Of a stretch of 5,099 nt of DNA, positions 1 to 5,099 are shown one piece after another. Location: the NCBI GenBank assembly GCA_031550915.1, contig JAVBOF010000036.1:1-5099 (forward strand), in the 5' to 3' direction. The notes under the pieces are model-generated. The model saw only the letters and a program-made list of their open reading frames with translations. It was not told the origin of the DNA and searched no databases. Numbering within the stretch: the stretch's first letter is position 1; each line of letters opens with the position of its first letter. Both the position numbers and the translations under genes were made by a program. The stretch is from JAVBOF01 sp031550915. Lineage in GTDB: Bacteria > Bacillota > Clostridia > Christensenellales > MGBC116941.

Positions 1-3
1 AAT

Positions 4-2268
4 ATGGAAATTAAATCTTCAAAAAGAAAATTTGGTATTATCAAAAAACTAAATAAGCGCATATCGCTATTCCTATGTCTGGCGATGATCATCTCACTTG
101 TAAATATTCCGGTAGCAAACGCAGCCAGGGATATGTCGACGGTACGCGTCCTGCTTTCCACTAATAAGAGTAGTTCGGTAAGCCTAACGCTGTATGGCGC
201 GTACAAAATCTCATCTACCGGGGCAGTGCTTCCGGCCGGATCGGCTAAAGCCACTTTATCAAGCGGAAAGCTGTATTTTACAGACAGCAACGGCAAAAAG
301 ACCTCGGGCGGTTCCAGCTATAAGATAACAAGGGTGAATAACAGTGACCCCAATACATATATTAAGCTCGGCAACAGCAAATACGGCACTATAACCTATC
401 TTGGCGATATGCAGTTTACTATAGTCGACGGCAAGATGTACACGATAAACCTAGTGCATATAGAGACATATTTAAAAGGCGTAGTTGCACACGAAATGAG
501 TAACGCTTTCCCGATAGAGGCGCAAAAGGCGCAAGCGGTTTCAGCGCGCTGCTATGTTCTGAAAGCTATGGAGGGCGTCTCCAGCACAAGAAAATACGAT
601 ATCGGCGATACCTCGCAGGATCAGGTCTATAAGGGATATAATTCCAATAATACCAATACGATCAAAGCTGTAGACAGCACTGCAAATAAAGTGCTTACCT
701 ATAATGGCAAGATATGCAACACATATTATGCGGCGACTAACGGCGGCTTTACCGATAATGTCAACAATGTTTGGGGAAGCAGCAACAGCGCATACCCGTA
801 CCTTGTGCTTAAATCCGATCCTTACGATATAAGAAACCCAAGTAGCCAACAATATTCTTACGCGCTGCCTGCGTCCAGCGCCGAAAGCAAGACCCCTGCG
901 TCTTTGCTGAAATATATAAAAGCAAAATCCGTATCACCCCTTTCAGCCATCTCGGATGTTGAGACCTCCAGCGATTTTACGGTATCCGGCTATAAAGATG
1001 TCTATTGGGATAAAAACCTGCTGTTCGGCTACAGGGACGATTCCACTCTGAAGCTAAAGATAAAGCTCATCGCAAAAGCCCCCGTTACCGAAGAGGTTAG
1101 CGATCCAAATTCCGCCGACGGAAAAACGGTAAAGACCAGCACCAAAAACCTCACGGTCGAGATAACGATAAACATGCGAGATCTTATAAACGGCGGATAT
1201 GTAAAGGATGCCTACCGTATATATAGCATAGAAAAGGATTCGAACAATAATTTTACGCTATATAACAGGCGGTATGGCCATGGGATCGGCATGAGCCAGA
1301 GGGGTGCCCAACAGATGGCAAACGAGGGCAAAAGCTACCAGGAGATATTGATGTTCTATTATGAAGGCGCAGCAATATCCAACTATAATTATGCCTCTGA
1401 AAATGGGCTCGATTCCCCGGCGCCCGATCCGACTCCCGCTCCGGACCCCGGCCCACAAATAGTGGCCACGGGTACGGTACAGCAGGATATGTATGTGCGC
1501 TCAACGCCGGATACAAGCAATAAGGAGCTTGGCGTACTTTCGGGCGGAGCAAAGGTTTCAATATTAAAGCTGAACTATATCGATGGATGGCATCAGATAC
1601 TATACAATGGCAATATAGCGTATGTATCTTCAAAATACATCACTTTAGAAAACCAGCCTGCGAACAAGGTCGTAAAATATGGCTCGGTAGTTGTTAAAGA
1701 CTACCTCAATATACGTGCCAGTGCTTCACAGTCCTCTAAATCGATTGCAAGGAAACAAAACGGCGAGGTTGTTAATATCACTAAACTAAATTACAATAAT
1801 ACCTTCCACCAGATTATTTTGGAAGACGGCACTCTGGCATATGTGCATAAGGATTTCGTGTTGCTGACTAACAGCAAAAAACCGACGGTCACATACCCGG
1901 CGCAGATGGCCGTCAGGGGTGTTGTCTATCAGAAAACGGTCTCGACATCCAAAAAACTTGGTACCATTGCAAAAGGAACATGGATACCCGTCGTGAAAAA
2001 ATCGGCGTCTTCCAATTACGCTCAGGTATTCTATAAAGGCCAGTACGGATACGTTAATAAGAAAAGCTTGCGGTATTTGAGCTTTTCGAAAAAGACCACG
2101 ACTAAGGTCAAAGCAGGGATATATCTGAAGCCTACCACCTATGCAAAGATTGCTACTGTGAATAAAGGACGCTCGGTATACGTTACCAACAGAACTTTCA
2201 CACCACAGTTTGCTCAGTTGTACTTCGGCGGTACATATGTATATATACAGCGTAAGAATATAAAATAA
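4..2268 (+). CDS. Secreted SpoIID/LytB-domain cell-wall protein with four C-terminal SH3-like repeats
   Basis: Likely a peptidoglycan-acting protein outside the membrane. SpoIID is a lytic transglycosylase of spore engulfment, and LytB-type relatives modify amidase action. Residues 1-40 form a signal peptide: a Lys-rich start, a hydrophobic stretch near 20-34, and a probable cut after PVANA. The SpoIID core runs about 45-460. It contains GVVAHEM at 159-165, where Glu164 matches the catalytic Glu of SpoIID, then EAQKAQAVSAR (172-182), YYAATNGGFTD (241-251) and the hallmark GHGIGMSQRGA (425-435). A Pro/Asp-rich linker (471-484) leads to SH3-like repeats at about 487-548, 557-622, 633-692 and 693-754. 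At 754 residues it is far longer than classical SpoIID (about 340) and carries extra sequence inside the core. Only three bases precede the ATG, so its ribosome site is not visible and a further-upstream start cannot be excluded, though the signal peptide fits this one. The family call is firm; a role in sporulation as opposed to vegetative wall turnover is open. Confidence 0.93.
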   Translation: MEIKSSKRKFGIIKKLNKRISLFLCLAMIISLVNIPVANAARDMSTVRVLLSTNKSSSVSLTLYGAYKISSTGAVLPAGSAKATLSSGKLYFTDSNGKKTSGGSSYKITRVNNSDPNTYIKLGNSKYGTITYLGDMQFTIVDGKMYTINLVHIETYLKGVVAHEMSNAFPIEAQKAQAVSARCYVLKAMEGVSSTRKYDIGDTSQDQVYKGYNSNNTNTIKAVDSTANKVLTYNGKICNTYYAATNGGFTDNVNNVWGSSNSAYPYLVLKSDPYDIRNPSSQQYSYALPASSAESKTPASLLKYIKAKSVSPLSAISDVETSSDFTVSGYKDVYWDKNLLFGYRDDSTLKLKIKLIAKAPVTEEVSDPNSADGKTVKTSTKNLTVEITINMRDLINGGYVKDAYRIYSIEKDSNNNFTLYNRRYGHGIGMSQRGAQQMANEGKSYQEILMFYYEGAAISNYNYASENGLDSPAPDPTPAPDPGPQIVATGTVQQDMYVRSTPDTSNKELGVLSGGAKVSILKLNYIDGWHQILYNGNIAYVSSKYITLENQPANKVVKYGSVVVKDYLNIRASASQSSKSIARKQNGEVVNITKLNYNNTFHQIILEDGTLAYVHKDFVLLTNSKKPTVTYPAQMAVRGVVYQKTVSTSKKLGTIAKGTWIPVVKKSASSNYAQVFYKGQYGYVNKKSLRYLSFSKKTTTKVKAGIYLKPTTYAKIATVNKGRSVYVTNRTFTPQFAQLYFGGTYVYIQRKNIK
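1462..2265 (+). repeat. Four tandem SH3-like repeats within the SpoIID/LytB protein
   Basis: Residues 487-754 divide into four units of about 60-66 residues. Each ends in a shared pattern: aromatic, His or Ala, Gln, hydrophobic, then a Gly, then Tyr-Val/Ile, then a basic or acidic pair. The anchors are WHQI (529-532), FHQI (601-604), YAQV (672-675) and FAQL (736-739), with matching YV/YI near 540, 613, 683 and 747. Units 1 and 2 are typical bacterial SH3 domains with the VRS/IRA motif after the first strand. Units 3 and 4 are more degenerate and lack that arginine. In related exported proteins such modules bind the cell wall, so they probably anchor the enzyme. They are diverged at DNA level and recognisable only as protein. 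Confidence 0.8.
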
Positions 2269-2280
2269 ACCGCTACAGCT

Positions 2281-2315
2281 AAAGCCACCATATAAGATAT
2301 GGTGGCTTTTATTTT
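2281..2315 (+). terminator. Intrinsic (rho-independent) terminator of the SpoIID/LytB gene
   Basis: A perfect 13-bp inverted repeat, AAAGCCACCATAT (2281-2293) and its complement (2297-2309), with a 3-nt AAG loop, is followed by TTTTATTTT. It starts 12 bases after the stop codon. It should end the upstream transcript and separate that gene from the regulator cluster. The T-rich side lies only downstream on the plus strand, so it looks one-directional. Confidence 0.93.
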
Positions 2316-2353
2316 GCGAAAACAAGCGAGAACTATATGGATGAATTACCATA

Positions 2354-2382
2354 TTGACATATGAAAAAATGTGGTATATCAT
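2354..2382 (+). promoter_or_regulatory. Sigma-A-type promoter for the LacI-family regulator and downstream genes
   Basis: A consensus -35 box TTGACA (2354-2359) is followed after exactly 17 bases by TATCAT (2377-2382), a five-of-six match to TATAAT. Transcription would begin near 2389, giving a leader of about 190 nt before the regulator's ATG. The predicted start falls inside the double operator at 2385-2412, so a bound repressor would block initiation. A weaker TTGCAT at 2505 with an AT-rich stretch behind it lacks a well-spaced -10 box, so this promoter is preferred. Confidence 0.78.
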
Positions 2383-2384
2383 TT

Positions 2385-2412
2385 ATGTAACCGGTTACGG
2401 AACTGGTTACAT
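2385..2412 (+). promoter_or_regulatory. Double palindromic LacI-family/cre-like operator
   Basis: A perfect 12-bp palindrome GTAACCGGTTAC (2387-2398) is directly followed by GGAACTGGTTAC (2399-2410), a head-to-tail copy differing at two positions. The outer arms ATGTAACC (2385-2392) and GGTTACAT (2405-2412) are also perfect inverted repeats. The central CG with flanking AAC/GTT is the usual shape of LacI-family operators. The first copy with flanks matches the Bacillus catabolite-responsive-element consensus WTGNAANCGNWNNCW at all but the last base. It overlaps the predicted transcription start. Binding by the adjacent regulator (autoregulation) is the simplest reading; binding by a global CcpA-like protein is the alternative. 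Confidence 0.75.
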
Positions 2413-2576
2413 AGACGTGCTAAGTACATTTTTGTACATATGCGTCCAAAACGGAAATCAAAATAATCGAATCTGCCGGACATTATTCCTATTAGTTAAT
2501 ATATTTGCATAATTGATTGTTTATATATATCTCTCAATAAACCCCCAGTTTTTTATCCGGTGGATCGGAGGTAAAA

Positions 2577-3560
2577 ATGACGATCTCAGAAATAGCAAAA
2601 CTGGCCAACGTCTCTAAAACGACCGTTTCACGCGTTATCAACAACAGGCCCGACGTAGACTCCTATACCAGAAAAACAATCCTCGATATTATCGAAAAAT
2701 ATGACTACCATCCTAACGCTAACGCAAAGGCTATATTGCAAAAAAGCCGCAATGTCGGGCTAATAATACCATACAATGCCGAATTTATCTTTGAAAACCC
2801 TTTTTTTGTCGAGGTTATGCACGGTATATCTACGAGCCTAAGTCAAAATAATTACTATCTCGTCATATGCTATCCGCATGAGCAAAATTATCTGGACATA
2901 TATAAACAGAAAAGGGTGGATGGTTTTATTGTATTGAGCCCAAACATAGGAATCACCACTTTGCTGGACAGCCTTTTGGAAAAAAACGCCCCGTTTGTGT
3001 GCACAGCCAGGTTGGAAGCCTACAAGGATCTCGCATCCGTGGATATAGACAACAGATACGGCGGAAGCCTTGCCGCAAAGCATCTGCTTAGCCTGGGCCA
3101 CAAGAACGTCGCCTTTATCGGTAGGAGAACAATAGAAAGTACAAAGGTAAGGTTCGAAGGCTTCGAGGAAACATACCGGCAGAATGGGATAATCGTAGAC
3201 AAATCCCTCTTCTTTGGCGCTGAAGAAGCTACGCTGGAGATTGGCTATGATATGACACGCGTTTTGCTAGAAAAAACGCCGAGGCCAACAGCCATCTTCG
3301 CGGGTAATGATACGCTAGCCATTGGCGCAATGAGTGCATGTAAAGATCTGGGGTTATCCGTTCCGGAGGATATAGCAATAATTGGCTTCGATGATATAAG
3401 CTTTGCAAGTTATGTAACTCCAAGCCTTACAACTATAAGCCACCCAGCATTCAAAAAGGGAGTTGCGGCTGCTGAAATGATAATCGAATATATCGAATCT
3501 AACAAAAAGCCTGAATCGCGGACTCTGCCTATAGAACTGGTAGTGCGAAAAACCACGTAA
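2577..3560 (+). CDS. LacI/GalR-family transcriptional regulator
   Basis: A DNA-binding repressor with a sugar-binding core, probably controlling the dehydrogenases that follow. Residues 1-48 are the LacI-type helix-turn-helix: ISEIAKLANVS, recognition helix SKTTVSRVIN (13-22), and the YHPNANAKA approach to the hinge (44-52). The core (about 58-325) shows family landmarks: NVGLIIP (59-65), ENPFF (73-77), VDGFIVLSP (114-122), the Arg192 and Gly195-Phe196 of RFEGF, FAGNDTLAIGAM (241-252), and IIGFDDISFASYVTPSLTTI (268-287). Arg192, Asn244 and Asp272 are plausible effector contacts by family analogy. At 327 residues it is normal full length. The ATG is fixed by GGAGGT five bases or fewer upstream and by the HTH beginning at once. 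One oddity: the hinge-helix leucine that intercalates into DNA in LacI/PurR aligns with Ile53, and the hinge-core link is about one residue short. The effector is unknown. Confidence 0.95.
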   Translation: MTISEIAKLANVSKTTVSRVINNRPDVDSYTRKTILDIIEKYDYHPNANAKAILQKSRNVGLIIPYNAEFIFENPFFVEVMHGISTSLSQNNYYLVICYPHEQNYLDIYKQKRVDGFIVLSPNIGITTLLDSLLEKNAPFVCTARLEAYKDLASVDIDNRYGGSLAAKHLLSLGHKNVAFIGRRTIESTKVRFEGFEETYRQNGIIVDKSLFFGAEEATLEIGYDMTRVLLEKTPRPTAIFAGNDTLAIGAMSACKDLGLSVPEDIAIIGFDDISFASYVTPSLTTISHPAFKKGVAAAEMIIEYIESNKKPESRTLPIELVVRKTT

Positions 3561-3591
3561 GTTAACCACAATAATTGTCATATCTCTTTTA

Positions 3592-3600
3592 AAGGTGGTG
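3592..3600 (+). promoter_or_regulatory. Ribosome binding site that supports a TTG start
   Basis: AAGGTGGTG matches the anti-Shine-Dalgarno complement AAGGAGGTG at all but one base and lies eight bases before TTG at 3609. The next codons begin the conserved first strand KAVVLEAPGKI, which leaves no room for a later Met start: the next in-frame ATG is residue 15, inside the fold. Confidence 0.8.
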
Positions 3601-3608
3601 TATACGGT

Positions 3609-4622
3609 TTGAAAGCAGTCGTTTTGGAAGCGCCGGGAAAGATATCCATAATGGAAAAATCTATTCCTGAAGCAAAAGATGGAGAGGCTTTGGTCGCGAT
3701 TAAATCGGTTGGCATATGCGGCTCCGAAGTGAGTGCATACCTTGGAAGGGGTATGAAGATAAGGTATCCGGTGACCCTGGGACACGAAGTGGCGGGAGAG
3801 ATAATCGAAGTCGGCGGGAACACCTCTGGATTTATAGCCGGAGACCGTGTTGCGATCGAACCATATATTGCCTGCCAAAAATGTTACCCCTGTTCCCTCG
3901 GCCGGACTAATTGCTGTGAAAGCCTAAAAGTTCTCGGCGTGCAGACAGATGGTGCAATGAGCGAATATTTCGCCCATCCGGTTTCGCTACTGCATCATAT
4001 CCCGGATTCCATACCTTGGGGGCTTGCAGCCCTTGCAGAGCCTTTGACGATATCGCTCCATGCGATCCACCGAACAGGAGTAAAGCAAAATGAGCATGTA
4101 GTAGTTATCGGAGCAGGTCCCATTGGTATTCTGACTGCTTATTGTGCTCAGGTCTTTGGAGCAACACCGATCATATTGGATCTTATCGACCAAAGGCTGG
4201 AAATCGCTAAAAAAAGCGGCGTTGGCTATACAGTAAACGTCAACTACGAAAATGCAGTTGAGAGGATAGCAGAGATAACCAACGGCAGGATGGCGGAAGT
4301 AGTCATAGAGGCTTCAGGCAGCAATTCGGCGGTAGAAAAAACATTGGAATATGCATCATATTGCGGGAGGATAGCTTTGACTGGCTGGCCTACCAATGAA
4401 ACACCTCTTATGACACCAACAATAACTAGGAAAGAGCTGAATATATTCGGCTCAAGAACGAGCGCAAACGAATTCCCCGAGGCTATACGCTTTATATCAG
4501 AAGAATTGGTGGACGCTAAATCAATAATTTCACAAACCGTACCGTTTATGGGTTTACCAGAAGGCATAGTAAATATGGCAAACCATCCGGAAAGATACAT
4601 CAAAATAGCTTCAATATTGTAA
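3609..4622 (+). CDS. Zinc-dependent medium-chain alcohol/polyol dehydrogenase (sorbitol/L-galactonate dehydrogenase type)
   Basis: Predicted cytoplasmic NAD(P)-dependent oxidation of a secondary alcohol in a polyol or sugar acid, or the reverse. The N-terminal GroES-like domain shows SVGICGSE (33-40) with catalytic-zinc Cys37, GHEVAGEI (58-65) with His59-Glu60, and Glu144 in LAEPLT, the usual fourth ligand area. The structural-zinc cysteines are complete: Cys89, Cys92, Cys95 and Cys103. The Rossmann motif GAGPIG (168-173) is followed by Asp191 at the end of the second strand, which favours NAD over NADP. The stretch GRTNCCESLKVLGVQTDGAMSEY resembles E. coli LgoD (L-galactonate oxidoreductase) and RspB more than threonine dehydrogenases, but this is recalled similarity, not a search. 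At 337 residues it is full length. It starts with TTG behind a good ribosome site, 48 bp after the regulator and with no terminator between, so co-transcription is likely. The substrate remains undetermined. Confidence 0.93.
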   Translation: MKAVVLEAPGKISIMEKSIPEAKDGEALVAIKSVGICGSEVSAYLGRGMKIRYPVTLGHEVAGEIIEVGGNTSGFIAGDRVAIEPYIACQKCYPCSLGRTNCCESLKVLGVQTDGAMSEYFAHPVSLLHHIPDSIPWGLAALAEPLTISLHAIHRTGVKQNEHVVVIGAGPIGILTAYCAQVFGATPIILDLIDQRLEIAKKSGVGYTVNVNYENAVERIAEITNGRMAEVVIEASGSNSAVEKTLEYASYCGRIALTGWPTNETPLMTPTITRKELNIFGSRTSANEFPEAIRFISEELVDAKSIISQTVPFMGLPEGIVNMANHPERYIKIASIL

Positions 4623-4669
4623 CTATACAGCAGTAAGAGTTGATAAAACCGGTACAATAACGTCCAGTT

Positions 4670-4676
4670 AAGGAGG
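4670..4676 (+). promoter_or_regulatory. Ribosome binding site of the iron-type alcohol dehydrogenase
   Basis: AAGGAGG is a perfect Shine-Dalgarno core placed six bases before ATG 4683, which fixes the start. The 60-bp gap before this gene has no terminator-like hairpin. TACAAT at 4653-4658 resembles a -10 box but has no suitable -35 at proper spacing, so read-through from the upstream gene is favoured. Confidence 0.88.
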
Positions 4677-4682
4677 AAAAGT

Positions 4683-5099
4683 ATGGATAGTTTTTCTTTG
4701 TATCTGCCGACACGTATCATTTTTGGCCCAAGCGAGATGGATAAGCTTGGTTTGGAGGCAAGAAAATTTGGAACCAAAGCCCTTTTGGTCAAAACCCTTG
4801 GCCCGCTGGAAAAGCTCGGCGTATATGCAAGGGCAAAGAAGCTGATGGAAAAAGAAGGCATGACCGTCTACGAATTGAATGATGTGGAGCCCAATCCAAA
4901 GCTGAGATCCGTGTATGAAGGCGGAAGGATCTGCAAAGAAAACGGCGTGGACATAGTGATCGCAGTCGGCGGGGGCAGCGCAACAGATTGCGCAAAAGCC
5001 GTTGCCATGGCCGCCAAGGATGACGGCGATGTGTGGGATTTTCATGATGGCAAAGCATTGCCCACCACCTGTCTGCCCCTGGGCACCGTGCTGACCATC
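4683..5099 (+). CDS. Iron-containing alcohol dehydrogenase, N-terminal part (butanol dehydrogenase/YugJ type), cut by the window end
   Basis: The frame stays open from ATG 4683 to the last base, giving 139 residues of an enzyme that in this family is usually about 380-400. The family is type III alcohol dehydrogenases, cytoplasmic NAD(P)H-linked interconversion of aldehydes or ketones and alcohols. Visible landmarks: PTRIIFGPSEMDKLG (9-23), the opening strand of the dinucleotide domain; KALLVK (32-37); VEPNPKL (68-74); AVGGGSATDCAKAVA (94-108), the GGGS nucleotide-binding loop with conserved Asp102; and DGDVWDF (114-120). The final LPLGTVLTI resembles the lead-in to the PATGSE motif of YqhD/BdhA-type enzymes. 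The iron ligands (one Asp, three His) lie beyond the window, so metal dependence cannot be checked. Being third in an apparent regulator-dehydrogenase-dehydrogenase cluster suggests a role in sugar, polyol or sugar-acid fermentation. By hand count 81 of 139 codons end in G or C, slightly above the zinc enzyme's 49 in its first 100. Confidence 0.92.
   Translation, partial: MDSFSLYLPTRIIFGPSEMDKLGLEARKFGTKALLVKTLGPLEKLGVYARAKKLMEKEGMTVYELNDVEPNPKLRSVYEGGRICKENGVDIVIAVGGGSATDCAKAVAMAAKDDGDVWDFHDGKALPTTCLPLGTVLTI

Larger units (their letters stand above)
2317..2576 (+). other. Intergenic regulatory region and leader of the LacI-family gene
   Basis: This stretch holds the promoter and double operator, then a leader with no convincing reading frame. 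Within the leader, bases 2414-2446 can fold into an imperfect hairpin: GACGTG with TGCGTC (including G-U pairs), then GTACA with TGTAC around a TTTT loop. No U-tract follows, so it is not a terminator. A run of alternating TA lies at 2523-2530. No known riboswitch signature was recognised. The region ends in a ribosome binding site GGAGGT (2567-2572), four bases before the ATG. Confidence 0.6.

Noticed and set aside
2281..2309. The perfect inverted repeat as an insertion-sequence end or attachment site
   Set aside because: Its position 12 bases after a stop codon, short loop and following T-run fit a terminator fully. No second copy or target duplication is visible.
1786..2382. Minus-strand open frame of 198 codons overlapping the end of the SpoIID/LytB gene and the terminator
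   Set aside because: It has no ribosome site before its start, spans a strong plus-strand terminator, has a Cys/Phe/Ile-rich composition without domain motifs, and shadows a well-supported gene.
2505..2533. Alternative promoter TTGCAT plus the TATATATAT stretch close to the regulator gene
   Set aside because: At 17-base spacing the -10 position reads TATCTC, and better-looking TATA hexamers sit at only 13-15 bases. It is weaker than TTGACA-17-TATCAT upstream.
3354..3878. Minus-strand open frame of 174 codons over the regulator-dehydrogenase junction
   Set aside because: Antisense shadow of conserved coding sequence on the plus strand; no family features seen.
4640..4658. TTGATA ... TACAAT as a separate promoter for the iron-type dehydrogenase
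   Set aside because: The two hexamers are only seven bases apart, and no -35-like hexamer occurs at about 17 bases before TACAAT.
4244..4861. Minus-strand open frame of 205 codons across the two dehydrogenase genes
   Set aside because: It is antisense to two confidently assigned genes and their intergenic gap, with no recognisable motif or start signal.
4683..5099. Higher share of G/C-ending codons and few ATA codons in the iron-type dehydrogenase, suggesting recent transfer
   Set aside because: A hand count gives 81 of 139 against 49 of 100 for the neighbouring gene. The difference is modest, the sample is short, and expression level or chance could explain it.

Overview
The window most likely comes from a low-to-moderate GC member of the Bacillota, probably class Clostridia. 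The signs are strong AGGAGG-type ribosome binding sites, one TTG start, frequent ATA/AGA/AGG codons, a SpoIID-type cell-wall protein, and a LacI-family regulator next to anaerobe-style alcohol dehydrogenases. No sequence here fixes the genus.

Layout, all on the plus strand. Positions 4-2268 encode a secreted SpoIID/LytB-domain protein followed by a proline-rich linker and four SH3-like repeats, and the gene ends at a strong intrinsic terminator (2281-2315). A 260-base intergenic region follows. It holds a good sigma-A promoter (TTGACA-17-TATCAT), a double palindromic operator of LacI/cre type just downstream of the -10 box, and a leader of about 190 nt with a possible hairpin. A sugar-catabolism-style cluster then begins: a LacI-family repressor (2577-3560), a zinc-dependent medium-chain dehydrogenase of the sorbitol/L-galactonate dehydrogenase type (3609-4622), and the N-terminal 139 residues of an iron-containing alcohol dehydrogenase of the butanol dehydrogenase/YugJ/YqhD type (4683 to beyond the window end).

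How the parts may work together (inference). The repressor probably controls its own promoter through the double operator and so controls the two dehydrogenases, which follow at 48 and 60 bp with their own ribosome binding sites and no visible terminator between. The zinc enzyme would oxidise a polyol or sugar acid with NAD+, and the iron enzyme would reduce an aldehyde or oxidise another alcohol. The substrate is not readable from the sequence. The SpoIID-like gene is a separate transcription unit, and its link to the sugar cluster is probably only positional.

I found no tRNA, rRNA, CRISPR array, insertion sequence or clearly novel system. The most unusual items are the overlapping geometry of the operator and the four-repeat, enlarged SpoIID/LytB architecture.
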